A stretch of 5,641 nt of DNA from an uncultured Clostridia bacterium (lineage in GTDB: Bacteria; Bacillota; Clostridia; TANB77; CAG-508), in assembly GCA_934162615.1 (NCBI GenBank), contig CAKPJK010000053.1:1-5641 (forward strand), in the 5' to 3' direction. Made by a program: the position numbers and the translations under genes. This document shows, in pieces, positions 1 through 4,706 of this stretch. A model generated the notes under the pieces. The model worked only from the letters and a program-made list of their open reading frames with translations. It was not told the DNA's origin and searched no databases. Within the stretch, counting starts at the first letter, position 1. Every line of letters begins with the position of its first letter.

Positions 1-20
1 GATTTTTAGGTTTAAAAATC
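1..20. repeat. Perfect 7-bp inverted repeat at the window edge
   Basis: GATTTTT (1-7) and AAAAATC (14-20) flank a 6-base loop. It is AT-rich and has no clear T-run within the window on the minus strand. It could be part of a processing stem of an rRNA leader or just a small hairpin. The neighbouring bases are outside the window. Confidence 0.35.
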
Positions 21-81
21 ATACCGCTTCGGTTTATTCTCTAAAGGATTTACTGTTTACTTTTCAATGTACTTTTTATTT

Positions 82-100
82 GTTCGTTTCTGTAACGAAC
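82..100. repeat. 7-bp hairpin at the predicted transcript 5' end
   Basis: GTTCGTT at 82-88 and AACGAAC at 94-100 are perfect inverted repeats around a 5-base loop. The start predicted for the promoter at 108-137 falls at about position 101, so a leftward transcript would begin with this hairpin. No T-tract follows on the minus strand, so it is not an intrinsic terminator. A role in 5' end stability or processing is inferred. Confidence 0.5.
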
Positions 101-107
101 GTATTTG

Positions 108-137
108 ATTATACTATAAATCATTTTACTTTGTCAA
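108..137 (-). promoter_or_regulatory. SigA-type promoter P1, leftward
   Basis: The minus strand shows a consensus -35 TTGACA (137-132) and a consensus -10 TATAAT (113-108) separated by 18 bases. A-tracts lie upstream at about 138-170 (AAAAAACTC directly before the -35), like an UP element. It is the closest of three tandem leftward promoters to the leader at 1-107. Both hexamers are exact matches to the vegetative consensus. Confidence 0.75.
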
Positions 138-186
138 GAGTTTTTTGAAATTTTTTGAAAGTTTTTTTATTTTTTGTCAAAATAAA

Positions 187-233
187 AATTAGTAACTTAA
201 TTTGCTATTCATTGTTGTTTTTTATTACTAATT
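187..233. repeat. 9-bp inverted repeat with a long loop between promoters P1 and P2
   Basis: AATTAGTAA (187-195) and TTACTAATT (225-233) are perfect inverted repeats with a 29-base loop. On the minus strand the second arm is followed by TTTATTTT, which is vaguely terminator-like. With only two G-C pairs and a long loop it would be weak. It may be chance in AT-rich DNA or a remnant between duplicated promoter units. Confidence 0.25.
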
Positions 234-268
234 CTTTCGTTAATTTCTTTTATTTTTTCTTCTTGTAA

Positions 269-290
269 AGTACTTATTTATAATAGCATA
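269..290. repeat. Promoter repeat, copy 1
   Basis: These 22 bases match 374-395 with one mismatch, and the last 18 are identical. The two copies start 105 bases apart. They cover the -10 and transcription start zone of P2 and P3. This suggests the tandem promoters arose by duplication of a whole promoter unit. Confidence 0.75.
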
Positions 291-309
291 TCTTGTCGAA
301 TTTTGTCAA
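280..309 (-). promoter_or_regulatory. SigA-type promoter P2, leftward, with a Spo0A-box-like spacer
   Basis: The minus strand has a perfect -35 TTGACA (309-304) and a -10 TATTAT (285-280) with an 18-base spacer. Directly after the -35 the spacer contains TTCGACA (300-294), identical to the consensus Spo0A binding box known from Bacillus subtilis. An A-tract (AAAAAACTA) precedes the -35, as in P1. It points at the same off-window transcript as P1 and P3. Confidence 0.65.
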
Positions 310-373
310 TAGTTTTTTTAAAAAAATTCAAATTATTTTTTGTTAACTTTTAAACTATTTTCTATTCTTCCCA

Positions 374-395
374 AGTGCTTATTTATAATAGCATA
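374..395. repeat. Promoter repeat, copy 2
   Basis: This is the partner of the repeat at 269-290, with one mismatch in 22 bases. It covers the -10 region of P3. Confidence 0.75.
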
Positions 396-413
396 CTCAC
401 AATTTAAAGTCAA
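385..413 (-). promoter_or_regulatory. SigA-type promoter P3, leftward
   Basis: The minus strand has -35 TTGACT (413-408), a 17-base spacer and -10 TATTAT (390-385), again preceded by an A-rich tract and the AGTA context. Its -10 region is a near-copy of that of P2. It is the most upstream of the three tandem promoters and lies just beyond the ylmC stop codon. Confidence 0.6.
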
Positions 414-423
414 TACTTTTTTT

Positions 424-447
424 AAAAAAAGTTGAGAAATTTTTCAA
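424..447 (-). terminator. Weak terminator-like hairpin after ylmC
   Basis: On the minus strand, TTGA (447-444) can pair with TCAA (435-432), and a C plus seven T follow (431-424). The stem is only four or five pairs and poor in G-C. The T-run is part of a perfect 18-base A/T palindrome (ACTTTTTTT/AAAAAAAGT, 416-433) and also serves as the A-tract upstream of promoter P3. It is the only termination-like structure between ylmC and the tandem promoters, so it is listed with low confidence. Confidence 0.25.
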
Positions 448-473
448 TATTTTTTAGTATTTGATAAAACAAT

Positions 474-707
474 TCAAATTTCAACTAAAATAAGGTCATC
501 TCCTATGCATTTTATATTTTTCCAAGGTATTACAATATCATTATTAGAAGCAAAAATATTCATAATTTTATTACTCCCAGGAACAATTATAGATGTTATT
601 ACTCCTGTTTCCAAATCAGCACATACGTCTTGAACATATCCCAAACGTTTTCCATCTGTAATATTAACTACTTCTTTGTGTTTAAAATCCAATCCTTTAT
701 CTTGCAT
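474..707 (-). CDS. ylmC: YlmC/YmxH-family PRC-barrel protein
   Basis: This encodes a complete 77-residue protein. The pattern KEVVNITDGKRLGYVQDV (residues 11-28), the ETGVITSIIVPG strand (33-44), and the closing IVIPWKNIKCIGDDLILVE (58-76) are characteristic of the single PRC-barrel YlmC/YmxH family. That family is found next to sigG in many Bacillus and Clostridium genomes and is often labelled a sporulation protein. Its biochemical role is not established. PRC barrels in other proteins bind RNA-processing or membrane partners, so no activity is assigned here. The ATG at 707 has a good SD (GGAGG, 718-714) six bases upstream. No signal peptide or membrane segment is visible. It follows sigG after 96 bases on the same strand and is probably co-transcribed with it or driven from the weak promoter between them. 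Confidence 0.88.
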   Translation of the reverse strand: MQDKGLDFKHKEVVNITDGKRLGYVQDVCADLETGVITSIIVPGSNKIMNIFASNNDIVIPWKNIKCIGDDLILVEI

Positions 708-745
708 TTTTAACCTCCAAACTTACTAATATTATTTTAATCCTA

Positions 746-779
746 ATTATACTACATATTATATTATAGAAATCTTCAA
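746..779 (-). promoter_or_regulatory. Possible weak promoter before ylmC
   Basis: A perfect -10 TATAAT (751-746) lies 38 bases upstream of the ylmC ATG. The nearest -35-like hexamer, TTGAAG (779-774), is 22 bases away, which is too far for a standard SigA promoter. In AT-rich intergenic DNA a chance TATAAT is common, so confidence is low. Confidence 0.25.
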
Positions 780-803
780 AATATATATACTGTTTTAGAA
801 ATT

Positions 804-1579
804 TTATTTATATAACCTTTTAATATGTTCAATCGCTGTTTTTTCAAGCCTTGAAACTTGCGCTTGAGATATTCCAATTTCATCTGCTACTTCCATCTGT
901 GTTCTTCCATCAAAAAATCTTTTAGTTATTATCATTTTTTCTTTGTCATTTAATTTTTTCATTATCTGTTTAATTGTCATATTTTCTATCCAAGATTCAT
1001 CCGTATTTTTTGAATCTTTTACTTGATCCATTATATATATGTTTTCTGCCCCATCATTATATACAGGTTCTTGCAACGAAACTGGATCTTGTATTGCATC
1101 AAAACTGTATGCAACTTGTTCTCTTTCAACGCCTAGTCCTTTTGCAATTATATCTATAGTAGGTTCTTTTCCGTTTTCTCTTACATATTTTTCTTTAAAC
1201 TGCATTGCTTTGTATGCTAAATCTCTTACAGACCTGCTAACTCTTATACTATTGTTATCTCTTAGGTATCTTTTAACTTCTCCGTATTATCATAGGAACT
1301 CCGATAAGTGCTGAATTGTACGTCTTGGTTTATATCAAAATTGTCTATTGCTTTTATTAGTCCTATGCATCCTACTTGAAATAAATCATCTGCTTTTTCT
1401 CCTCTCCCATAAAATCTTTGTATTACACTTAAAACCAGCCTTAAATTTCCTTGTATAAATTTTGTTCTTGCTTCTTTGTCACCATTTTTTATCTTTATTA
1501 GTAATTCTTTTTTTTCTTCATTTGATAGTAGTGGTAATTTACTAGTGTTTACTCCACATATTTCTACCTTATTAAACAA
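804..1579 (-). CDS. sigG: RNA polymerase sigma-G factor, read through two +1 frameshifts
   Basis: This is the forespore late sporulation sigma factor of the sigma-70 family. Frame 0 from TTG 1579 gives residues 1-92, including the N-terminal signature NKVEICGVNTSKLPLL and region 2 through FSTY. An in-frame CGG at 1303 then needs its C skipped, giving GVPMII. A second CGG at 1284 again needs its C skipped, giving GEVKRYLRDNNSIRVSRS and onward. Region 3 includes DAIQDPVSLQEP, and region 4 has the helix-turn-helix VADEIGISQAQVSRLEK. The recoded product is 257 residues, normal for SigG (260 in B. subtilis). Without shifting, translation ends at 1262 after 105 residues; with one shift it stops at 1273. 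The TTG start is chosen because AAAGGAGG (1595-1588) lies eight bases upstream and the N-terminus aligns with the family. The ATG at 1205 has no SD. The gene lies 76 bases after sigE. A pseudogene is the alternative, but all other conserved positions are intact. Confidence 0.88.
1281..1284 (-). other. +1 recoding site CGGA, sigG site 2
   Basis: The minus strand reads ATA CGG AGA AGT TAA in the frame entered after site 1, which would stop at once. Skipping the C at 1284 gives ATA GGA GAA GTT AAA, i.e. I-G-E-V-K. This restores the MIIGEIRRYLRD motif that is nearly invariant in SigG and SigF. The needed shift is exactly one base, at an in-frame CGG followed by A. No SD-like stimulator of the prfB type (AGGGGG) is seen upstream. 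Confidence 0.8.
1300..1303 (-). other. +1 recoding site CGGA, sigG site 1
   Basis: The minus strand reads ACT TAT CGG AGT TCC in the initiating frame. Skipping the C at 1303 gives TAT GGA GTT CCT ATG, i.e. Y-G-V-P-M, where the family has FSTYAVPMII. The residue at the junction becomes Gly in place of the usual Ala, a small-for-small change. The unshifted frame diverges completely and stops at 1262. This site lies 19 bases before site 2, so the same message must shift twice. Confidence 0.8.
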
Positions 1580-1587
1580 ATAAAAAA

Positions 1588-1595
1588 CCTCCTTT
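1588..1595 (-). promoter_or_regulatory. Strong ribosome binding site fixing the sigG TTG start
   Basis: AAAGGAGG (1595-1588) is a near-perfect SD, eight bases before TTG at 1579-1577. No ATG or GTG at a suitable distance gives the conserved SigG N-terminus. The TTG start may lower yield, but the SD is strong. Confidence 0.8.
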
Positions 1596-1600
1596 AAAAT

Positions 1601-1615
1601 TACTTAATGTAAGTA
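1601..1615. repeat. Small palindrome in the sigE-sigG gap
   Basis: TACTTA (1601-1606) and TAAGTA (1610-1615) flank ATG. It lies just upstream of the sigG SD, in the 76-base gap between sigE and sigG, where a forespore-specific promoter would be expected. I could not find convincing SigF or SigG hexamers. It could be an operator or chance. Confidence 0.25.
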
Positions 1616-1655
1616 TTTCCAAAAAAGGTTTAGTTAATACGACTTATTTTTTATT

Positions 1656-2403
1656 TTATCCTGTTTTGCTCATTATGTCTTTTTTCATTTTATTTATTAT
1701 TTTCTTTTCTAATCTTGAGATATAACTTTGTGATATTCCGAAGTTCATCTGCAACTTCTTTTTGTGTTTTTTCTTTTCCTGTTTTGAATCCAAATCTCAT
1801 CTCCATTATATTTTTTTCTCTTTCATTTAATTTTAGTATTGATGCTCTTAAAAGTGTCTTATCAACCTCGTCTTCTATATTTCTTGATGTTATATCTGGG
1901 TCTGTACCTAATATGTCTGATAGTAAAAGTTCATTTCCGTCACAGTCTTTGTTTAATGGTTCATCTATTGATATTTCTCCTTTTGTTTTGTTATTTTTTC
2001 TTAAAAACATTAATATCTCGTTTTCTATGCATCTTGATGCATATGTTGCCAGTTTTATATTTTTATCTGCATTAAATGTATTTACTCCTTTCATTAAGCC
2101 TATTGTCCCTATTGATATTAAGTCTTCAATACCAATTCCTGTATTTTCAAATTTTTTTGCTATGTATACAACCAGTCTTAAATTTCTTTCTACCAATATT
2201 TGCCTTGTTTCTAAATTATTTTCTTCTGATAATTTTTTTATCATTTTTTCTTCTTCTGCAGGTTCTAGTGGTGGTGGTAATGTTTGGCTCCCCGCTACGT
2301 AAAATATTGGCAAATATTCTATTTCATTTTTTTCGTTTAAATATTTAGCACATATTGTGCCTATGCTGTCAATTCTCTTTTTTAAAAATTCAACAATATT
2401 CAT
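1656..2403 (-). CDS. sigE: RNA polymerase sigma-E factor (pro-SigE), read through one +1 frameshift
   Basis: This is the mother-cell early sporulation sigma factor, made as an inactive precursor. The first 35 or so residues form the pro-sequence, followed by FYVAGSQTLPPPLEPAEE, which matches the YYIGGSEALPPPL segment after the SpoIIGA cleavage zone. Region 2 spans about 74-136 (NLRLVVYIAKKF, EDLISIGTIGLMKGV, LATYASRCIENEI). Region 4 starts near 192 with LNEREKNIMEMRFG. Frame 0 runs to L221 in VADEL. A CGG at 1740 must then lose its C to continue as GISQSYISRLEKK, ending at TAA 1658-1656. The recoded protein has 248 residues. Without the shift, translation stops at 1690 after 237 residues and the second helix of the helix-turn-helix is replaced by an unrelated tail. 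AGGAGG (2414-2409) lies five bases before the ATG. The gene follows spoIIGA after 14 bases, as expected for protease and substrate. Confidence 0.9.
1737..1740 (-). other. +1 recoding site CGGA, sigE
   Basis: The minus strand reads GAA CTT CGG AAT ATC. Skipping the C at 1740 gives GAA CTT GGA ATA TCA, i.e. E-L-G-I-S, the conserved turn of the region 4.2 helix-turn-helix. The equivalent position in the neighbouring sigG gene reads GAA ATT GGA ATA TCT with no extra C, which serves as an internal control. CTT before a rare Arg codon recalls the yeast Ty1 site (CUU AGG C), but the other two sites here have TAT and ATA instead. Confidence 0.82.
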
Positions 2404-2417
2404 TATATCCTCCTAAA

Positions 2418-3302
2418 CTAATACAACTCTATTCCTATGAGTGCATTGTATTCCCCTTTTTTAGTTAAAGATTTGTTATATATTCCTATTATTGCATTTT
2501 TATTTTCTTCTGTTTGTTCATTTATAATTTCTATTTTTTCTGGTTTTATTCCTACTAACATTCCATTTTGTTTTCCAAGTGATGCAAATGGTATGATTTT
2601 TAGTTTTGGAATATATTCTCTTTTTATGTCTTCTGGTATATTTTTAAAATCACCTCCTAATATTGATTCTGTATTATTTAAGATTTCTTTTGGTAATAAA
2701 TCATATAATGATGTTCTTTCCACTACTGCAACTGGAGTTCCTGTTATTGGTTCTTTTAGCATATTTCCTGTATCAACCATTGCATCTAAAGTTTTTTCTT
2801 TTCCATTTATTTTTATTTTTATTTTACATATCATGTCTTTTTTGGTTATTTTGTTTTTTACTTGTTTGAATGCTATAAATAATATAATTGTTCCAATTAT
2901 CGCTCCTATAAATATTACTTTTAACACATATGTTCCTACATACATTCCATTTTTTATTATTATGTTTTGTGGTTTTAGTACATATATTAAGTATGTTGCT
3001 ATTCCTCCAAAGGTGAAAGTTGTTACGTAAAAGATTATTAATTGTTTGCATATGTTTTTTATGTTTTGTGGATTAAATGCTACATATACTATTATTACTG
3101 ATAAAATTGTTTTAACTATAATGTTTGAATATATGTTTAATTTGAATGTGTATTCTGTAACGGCATATATTGCCCCTATCAAACTTGAACAAAATATTCT
3201 TAAATACGATATTTTGATTTTTGATATTGTTCCTGTTGCATATAAGATTATATAATTCATTATTAGGTTTTCTACAATTATTACATCTATATAAATTGTC
3301 AT
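2418..3302 (-). CDS. spoIIGA: Sporulation sigma-E factor-processing peptidase SpoIIGA
   Basis: This is a membrane aspartic protease that removes the pro-sequence of SigE in the mother cell after a signal from the forespore. The 294-residue product has about five hydrophobic segments in its first half, roughly at residues 2-22, 32-52, 58-76, 86-110 and 123-147. A soluble domain follows with the catalytic motif DTGN at 177-180 in the context MVDTGNMLKEPITGTPVAVVE. The C-terminus NALIGIELY matches the family ending in NALL. ATG 3302 is preferred over GTG 3311: the SD AGGTGA (3313-3308) is five bases before the ATG and overlaps the GTG, and family members start with short sequences like M-x-IYxDV. 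No frameshift is needed, and the gene contains no CGG codon. It lies 14 bases before sigE, so the two are surely one operon, as in B. subtilis. Confidence 0.93.
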   Translation of the reverse strand: MTIYIDVIIVENLIMNYIILYATGTISKIKISYLRIFCSSLIGAIYAVTEYTFKLNIYSNIIVKTILSVIIVYVAFNPQNIKNICKQLIIFYVTTFTFGGIATYLIYVLKPQNIIIKNGMYVGTYVLKVIFIGAIIGTIILFIAFKQVKNKITKKDMICKIKIKINGKEKTLDAMVDTGNMLKEPITGTPVAVVERTSLYDLLPKEILNNTESILGGDFKNIPEDIKREYIPKLKIIPFASLGKQNGMLVGIKPEKIEIINEQTEENKNAIIGIYNKSLTKKGEYNALIGIELY

Positions 3303-3322
3303 TTTACTCACCTACTTTGTGT

Positions 3323-3355
3323 ATTGTACTACAGTTGTTTTACGAAGTCTGTCTT
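3323..3355 (-). promoter_or_regulatory. Candidate spoIIG promoter with long spacer
   Basis: The minus strand has a -10-like TACAAT (3328-3323) 20 bases upstream of the spoIIGA ATG. A -35-like AAGACA (3355-3350) lies 21 bases farther upstream. B. subtilis spoIIG is a known SigA promoter with an abnormally long spacer (22) that needs Spo0A. Here TTCGTAA (3346-3340), a 5/7 match to the Spo0A box TTCGACA, lies within the spacer. An upstream terminator isolates this gene from ftsZ, so a separate promoter is needed. The specific hexamers remain tentative. Confidence 0.4.
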
Positions 3356-3358
3356 TTC

Positions 3359-3493
3359 TTATTGTAGAAAAAAAGAAATAATCGAGTGTTTTCGATTATT
3401 TCTTTCTAATTTATTTAAAAATATATTTTTCCAATTTGTTATTAGCACCCCATTTGAAATCAGTGTTCCAAATAGTGCTATCCAAAACGCCAT
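3359..3493 (-). CDS. Possible 44-residue hydrophobic peptide following ftsZ
   Basis: An ATG at 3493 begins one base after the ftsZ stop (TAA T ATG) and opens a 44-codon frame ending in TAA at 3361-3359. The first half, MAFWIALFGTLISNGVLI, could be one membrane helix, and the second half is basic and polar (KLERNNRKH). It uses several GC-ending codons (GCG, CTG, GGG, GTG) that are unusual in this AT-rich window. I do not recognise it. No SD precedes it, so it would depend on translational coupling with ftsZ, and the ftsZ terminator lies within its 3' third. In B. subtilis this gap holds bpr, so it could also be non-coding or a remnant. Confidence 0.3.
   Translation of the reverse strand: MAFWIALFGTLISNGVLITNWKNIFLNKLERNNRKHSIISFFLQ
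3363..3405 (-). terminator. Intrinsic terminator after ftsZ
   Basis: A perfect 14-bp stem, AAAGAAATAATCGA (3372-3385) with its complement at 3392-3405, encloses a 6-base loop. On the minus strand the stem is followed by TTTTC, and the T-run is about seven long counting the end of the stem. It separates the ftsA-ftsZ transcript from the spoIIGA-sigE-sigG transcript. Its stem overlaps the last third of the small open frame at 3359-3493. Confidence 0.8.
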
Positions 3494-3494
3494 A

Positions 3495-4610
3495 TTATTT
3501 ATTTCTATTTTTTCTTAAAAATGGTGGAATATCTAAATCATTTTGTGATGAACTTACATCTGAACTAGATGGTATTGAGTTGATTTTTTTCTCCCATGTT
3601 TTAGATACAATATTGTCAACACCTATACTTGAGATGTTGTTTTCTGGTTTTTCGAATCCTGTTGCAATAACTGTTATTTGGATTTCGTCTTGCATGCTTG
3701 GGTCTGTAACTGTACCAAATATAATGTTTGCTTCAGGGTCTACACTGCGTTGAACTAATTCTGCTGCAGTATTTACTTCATGTAATCCTAAGTCTTCTCC
3801 ACCTGTAATATTGATAATTACTCCTTTTGCTCCTTCTATTGATGTTTCTAGTAATGGACTTTGGATTGCTTCTTTAGCAGCATCTTCTGCTCTGTTTTCT
3901 CCAGATGCTCTACCAACACCCATGTGTGCCATGCCTTGATTTAACATTATTGTTTTAACATCGGCAAAGTCTAAGTTTACTAAACCTGGTACTGCTATTA
4001 AGTCAGATATACCTTGTACACCTTGTCTTAATACATCATCTGCCATTTTGAATGCTTCTATTATTGATGTTTTTCTGTCTATTATTTGTAATAATTTATC
4101 ATTTGGTATTACAACTAATGTATCTACTTTTCCTTTTAGGCTTTCGATTCCTCTTTCTGCTTGTGAAAGTCTTTTCTTTCCTTCAAATGTAAATGGTTTT
4201 GTAACAACACCTATTGTTAATATTCCCATTTCTTTTGCTGTTGATGCAACTATTGGTGCAGCACCTGTACCTGTTCCACCACCCATTCCGGCAGTAACGA
4301 ATACCATGTCTGCTCCTCTTAATATTTCTGCTACTTCTGATCTACTTTCTTCTGCAGATTGTGCACCAATGTCAGGGTTTGCTCCTGCACCTAATCCTCT
4401 TGTTATTTTTTCTCCTATTTGAATTTTTGTATTTGCTTTTGATTGTTGTAATGCTTGTCTATCTGTGTTTACCGCTATAAAGTCAACACCTTTTATTCCT
4501 GCATCTATCATTCTATTTACAGCGTTGTTTCCTGCTCCTCCAACACCGATTACTTTTATTGTTGCTGTCCCATCCATCATTGTTATATTGTTATCATCAT
4601 ATTCCATCAT
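3495..4610 (-). CDS. ftsZ: Cell division GTPase FtsZ
   Basis: This is the tubulin-like GTPase that polymerises into the Z-ring at midcell and, in spore formers, at the polar septum. The 371-residue product is of usual length. The nucleotide-binding fold begins IKVIGVGGAGNNAVNRM (18-34), the tubulin signature GGGTGTG is at 110-116, and the T7 synergy loop NLDFADVK at 212-219 supplies the acidic residues for GTP hydrolysis in the next subunit. A short variable linker after about 320 leads to the C-terminal peptide DLDIPPFLRKNRNK (358-371), which binds FtsA and other partners. The first of two adjacent ATGs (4610) is chosen; GGGAGG (4626-4621) lies ten bases upstream. The gene needs no frameshift. 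It follows ftsA after 96 bases and is ended by the terminator at 3363-3405. Confidence 0.97.
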   Translation of the reverse strand: MMEYDDNNITMMDGTATIKVIGVGGAGNNAVNRMIDAGIKGVDFIAVNTDRQALQQSKANTKIQIGEKITRGLGAGANPDIGAQSAEESRSEVAEILRGADMVFVTAGMGGGTGTGAAPIVASTAKEMGILTIGVVTKPFTFEGKKRLSQAERGIESLKGKVDTLVVIPNDKLLQIIDRKTSIIEAFKMADDVLRQGVQGISDLIAVPGLVNLDFADVKTIMLNQGMAHMGVGRASGENRAEDAAKEAIQSPLLETSIEGAKGVIINITGGEDLGLHEVNTAAELVQRSVDPEANIIFGTVTDPSMQDEIQITVIATGFEKPENNISSIGVDNIVSKTWEKKINSIPSSSDVSSSQNDLDIPPFLRKNRNK

Positions 4611-4664
4611 TTTGTTTTTTCCTCCCTTAAAACTTTGTTTTATTTATATTTTTAAAATTAATAA

Positions 4665-4692
4665 CTATTATTTGATTTATTATTTTTGTCAA
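4665..4692 (-). promoter_or_regulatory. Possible promoter in the ftsA-ftsZ gap
   Basis: A perfect -35 TTGACA (4692-4687) lies 15 bases after the ftsA stop. A poor -10 candidate, TAATAG (4670-4665), is 16 bases farther on. The 96-base gap is AT-rich and would allow an extra ftsZ promoter, but the -10 is weak. Confidence 0.35.
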
Positions 4693-4706
4693 TACAACTT
4701 CTTGAT

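Larger units (their letters stand above)
1..107 (-). promoter_or_regulatory. Leader resembling the 5' transcribed leader of an rRNA operon
   Basis: No open frame of note is present. Read on the minus strand, this stretch follows a strong promoter and contains a 7-bp hairpin (GTTCGTT/AACGAAC, 82-100) near the expected transcript start. It then has a boxA-like stretch at 54-72 that reads ACATTGAAAAGTAAACA. This resembles the CTTTGAAAACTAAACA-type sequence common in Firmicutes rRNA leaders and spacers. A small ACCG/CGGT hairpin lies at 23-33 and a perfect GATTTTT/AAAAATC hairpin at 1-20. Together with three tandem promoters upstream, the likeliest reading is the leader of a 16S-first rRNA operon that begins beyond position 1. 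The rRNA itself is not in the window, so this is inference. A leader for another highly expressed gene is possible. Confidence 0.5.

Noticed and set aside
175..180. A fourth TTGACA on the minus strand as another promoter
   Set aside because: No -10-like hexamer occurs 16-19 bases downstream; the stretch there is A-rich followed by TTTC.
416..433. Perfect 18-base A/T palindrome as a strong terminator
   Set aside because: It has no loop and only one G-C pair at each end; it is more simply the A-tract upstream of promoter P3.
804..1205. Separate gene starting at ATG 1205 (C-terminal part of SigG)
   Set aside because: There is no SD before this ATG. The frame is open and conserved upstream through GEVKRYLRDNN to the second CGG site, so it is the continuation of sigG and not its own gene.
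1262..1579. Independent 105-residue protein (N-terminal part of SigG)
   Set aside because: The residues after STY match nothing in the family, and the correct sequence continues in the +1 frame, so the 105-residue form is the unshifted by-product at most.
1281..1740. Simple reassignment of CGG to another amino acid
   Set aside because: Reassigning CGG as a triplet leaves the downstream frame wrong at all three places. A shift of one base is required whatever residue CGG encodes.
1715..2302. Long plus-strand open frames opposite sigE, spoIIGA, ftsZ and ftsA
   Set aside because: They are antisense shadows rich in Ser, Phe and Leu, with no SD or recognisable domain, and they lie over well-supported minus-strand genes.
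804..2403. sigE and sigG as decayed pseudogenes or sequencing errors
   Set aside because: This is not excluded, but it is disfavoured. All three breaks are the same type, in the same CGGA context, outside homopolymers, and no other damage is seen in key residues, SD sequences or lengths.
2824..3051. 75-residue minus-strand frame inside spoIIGA
   Set aside because: It is an Asn-rich alternate frame of spoIIGA, caused by AT-rich codons, with no family resemblance.
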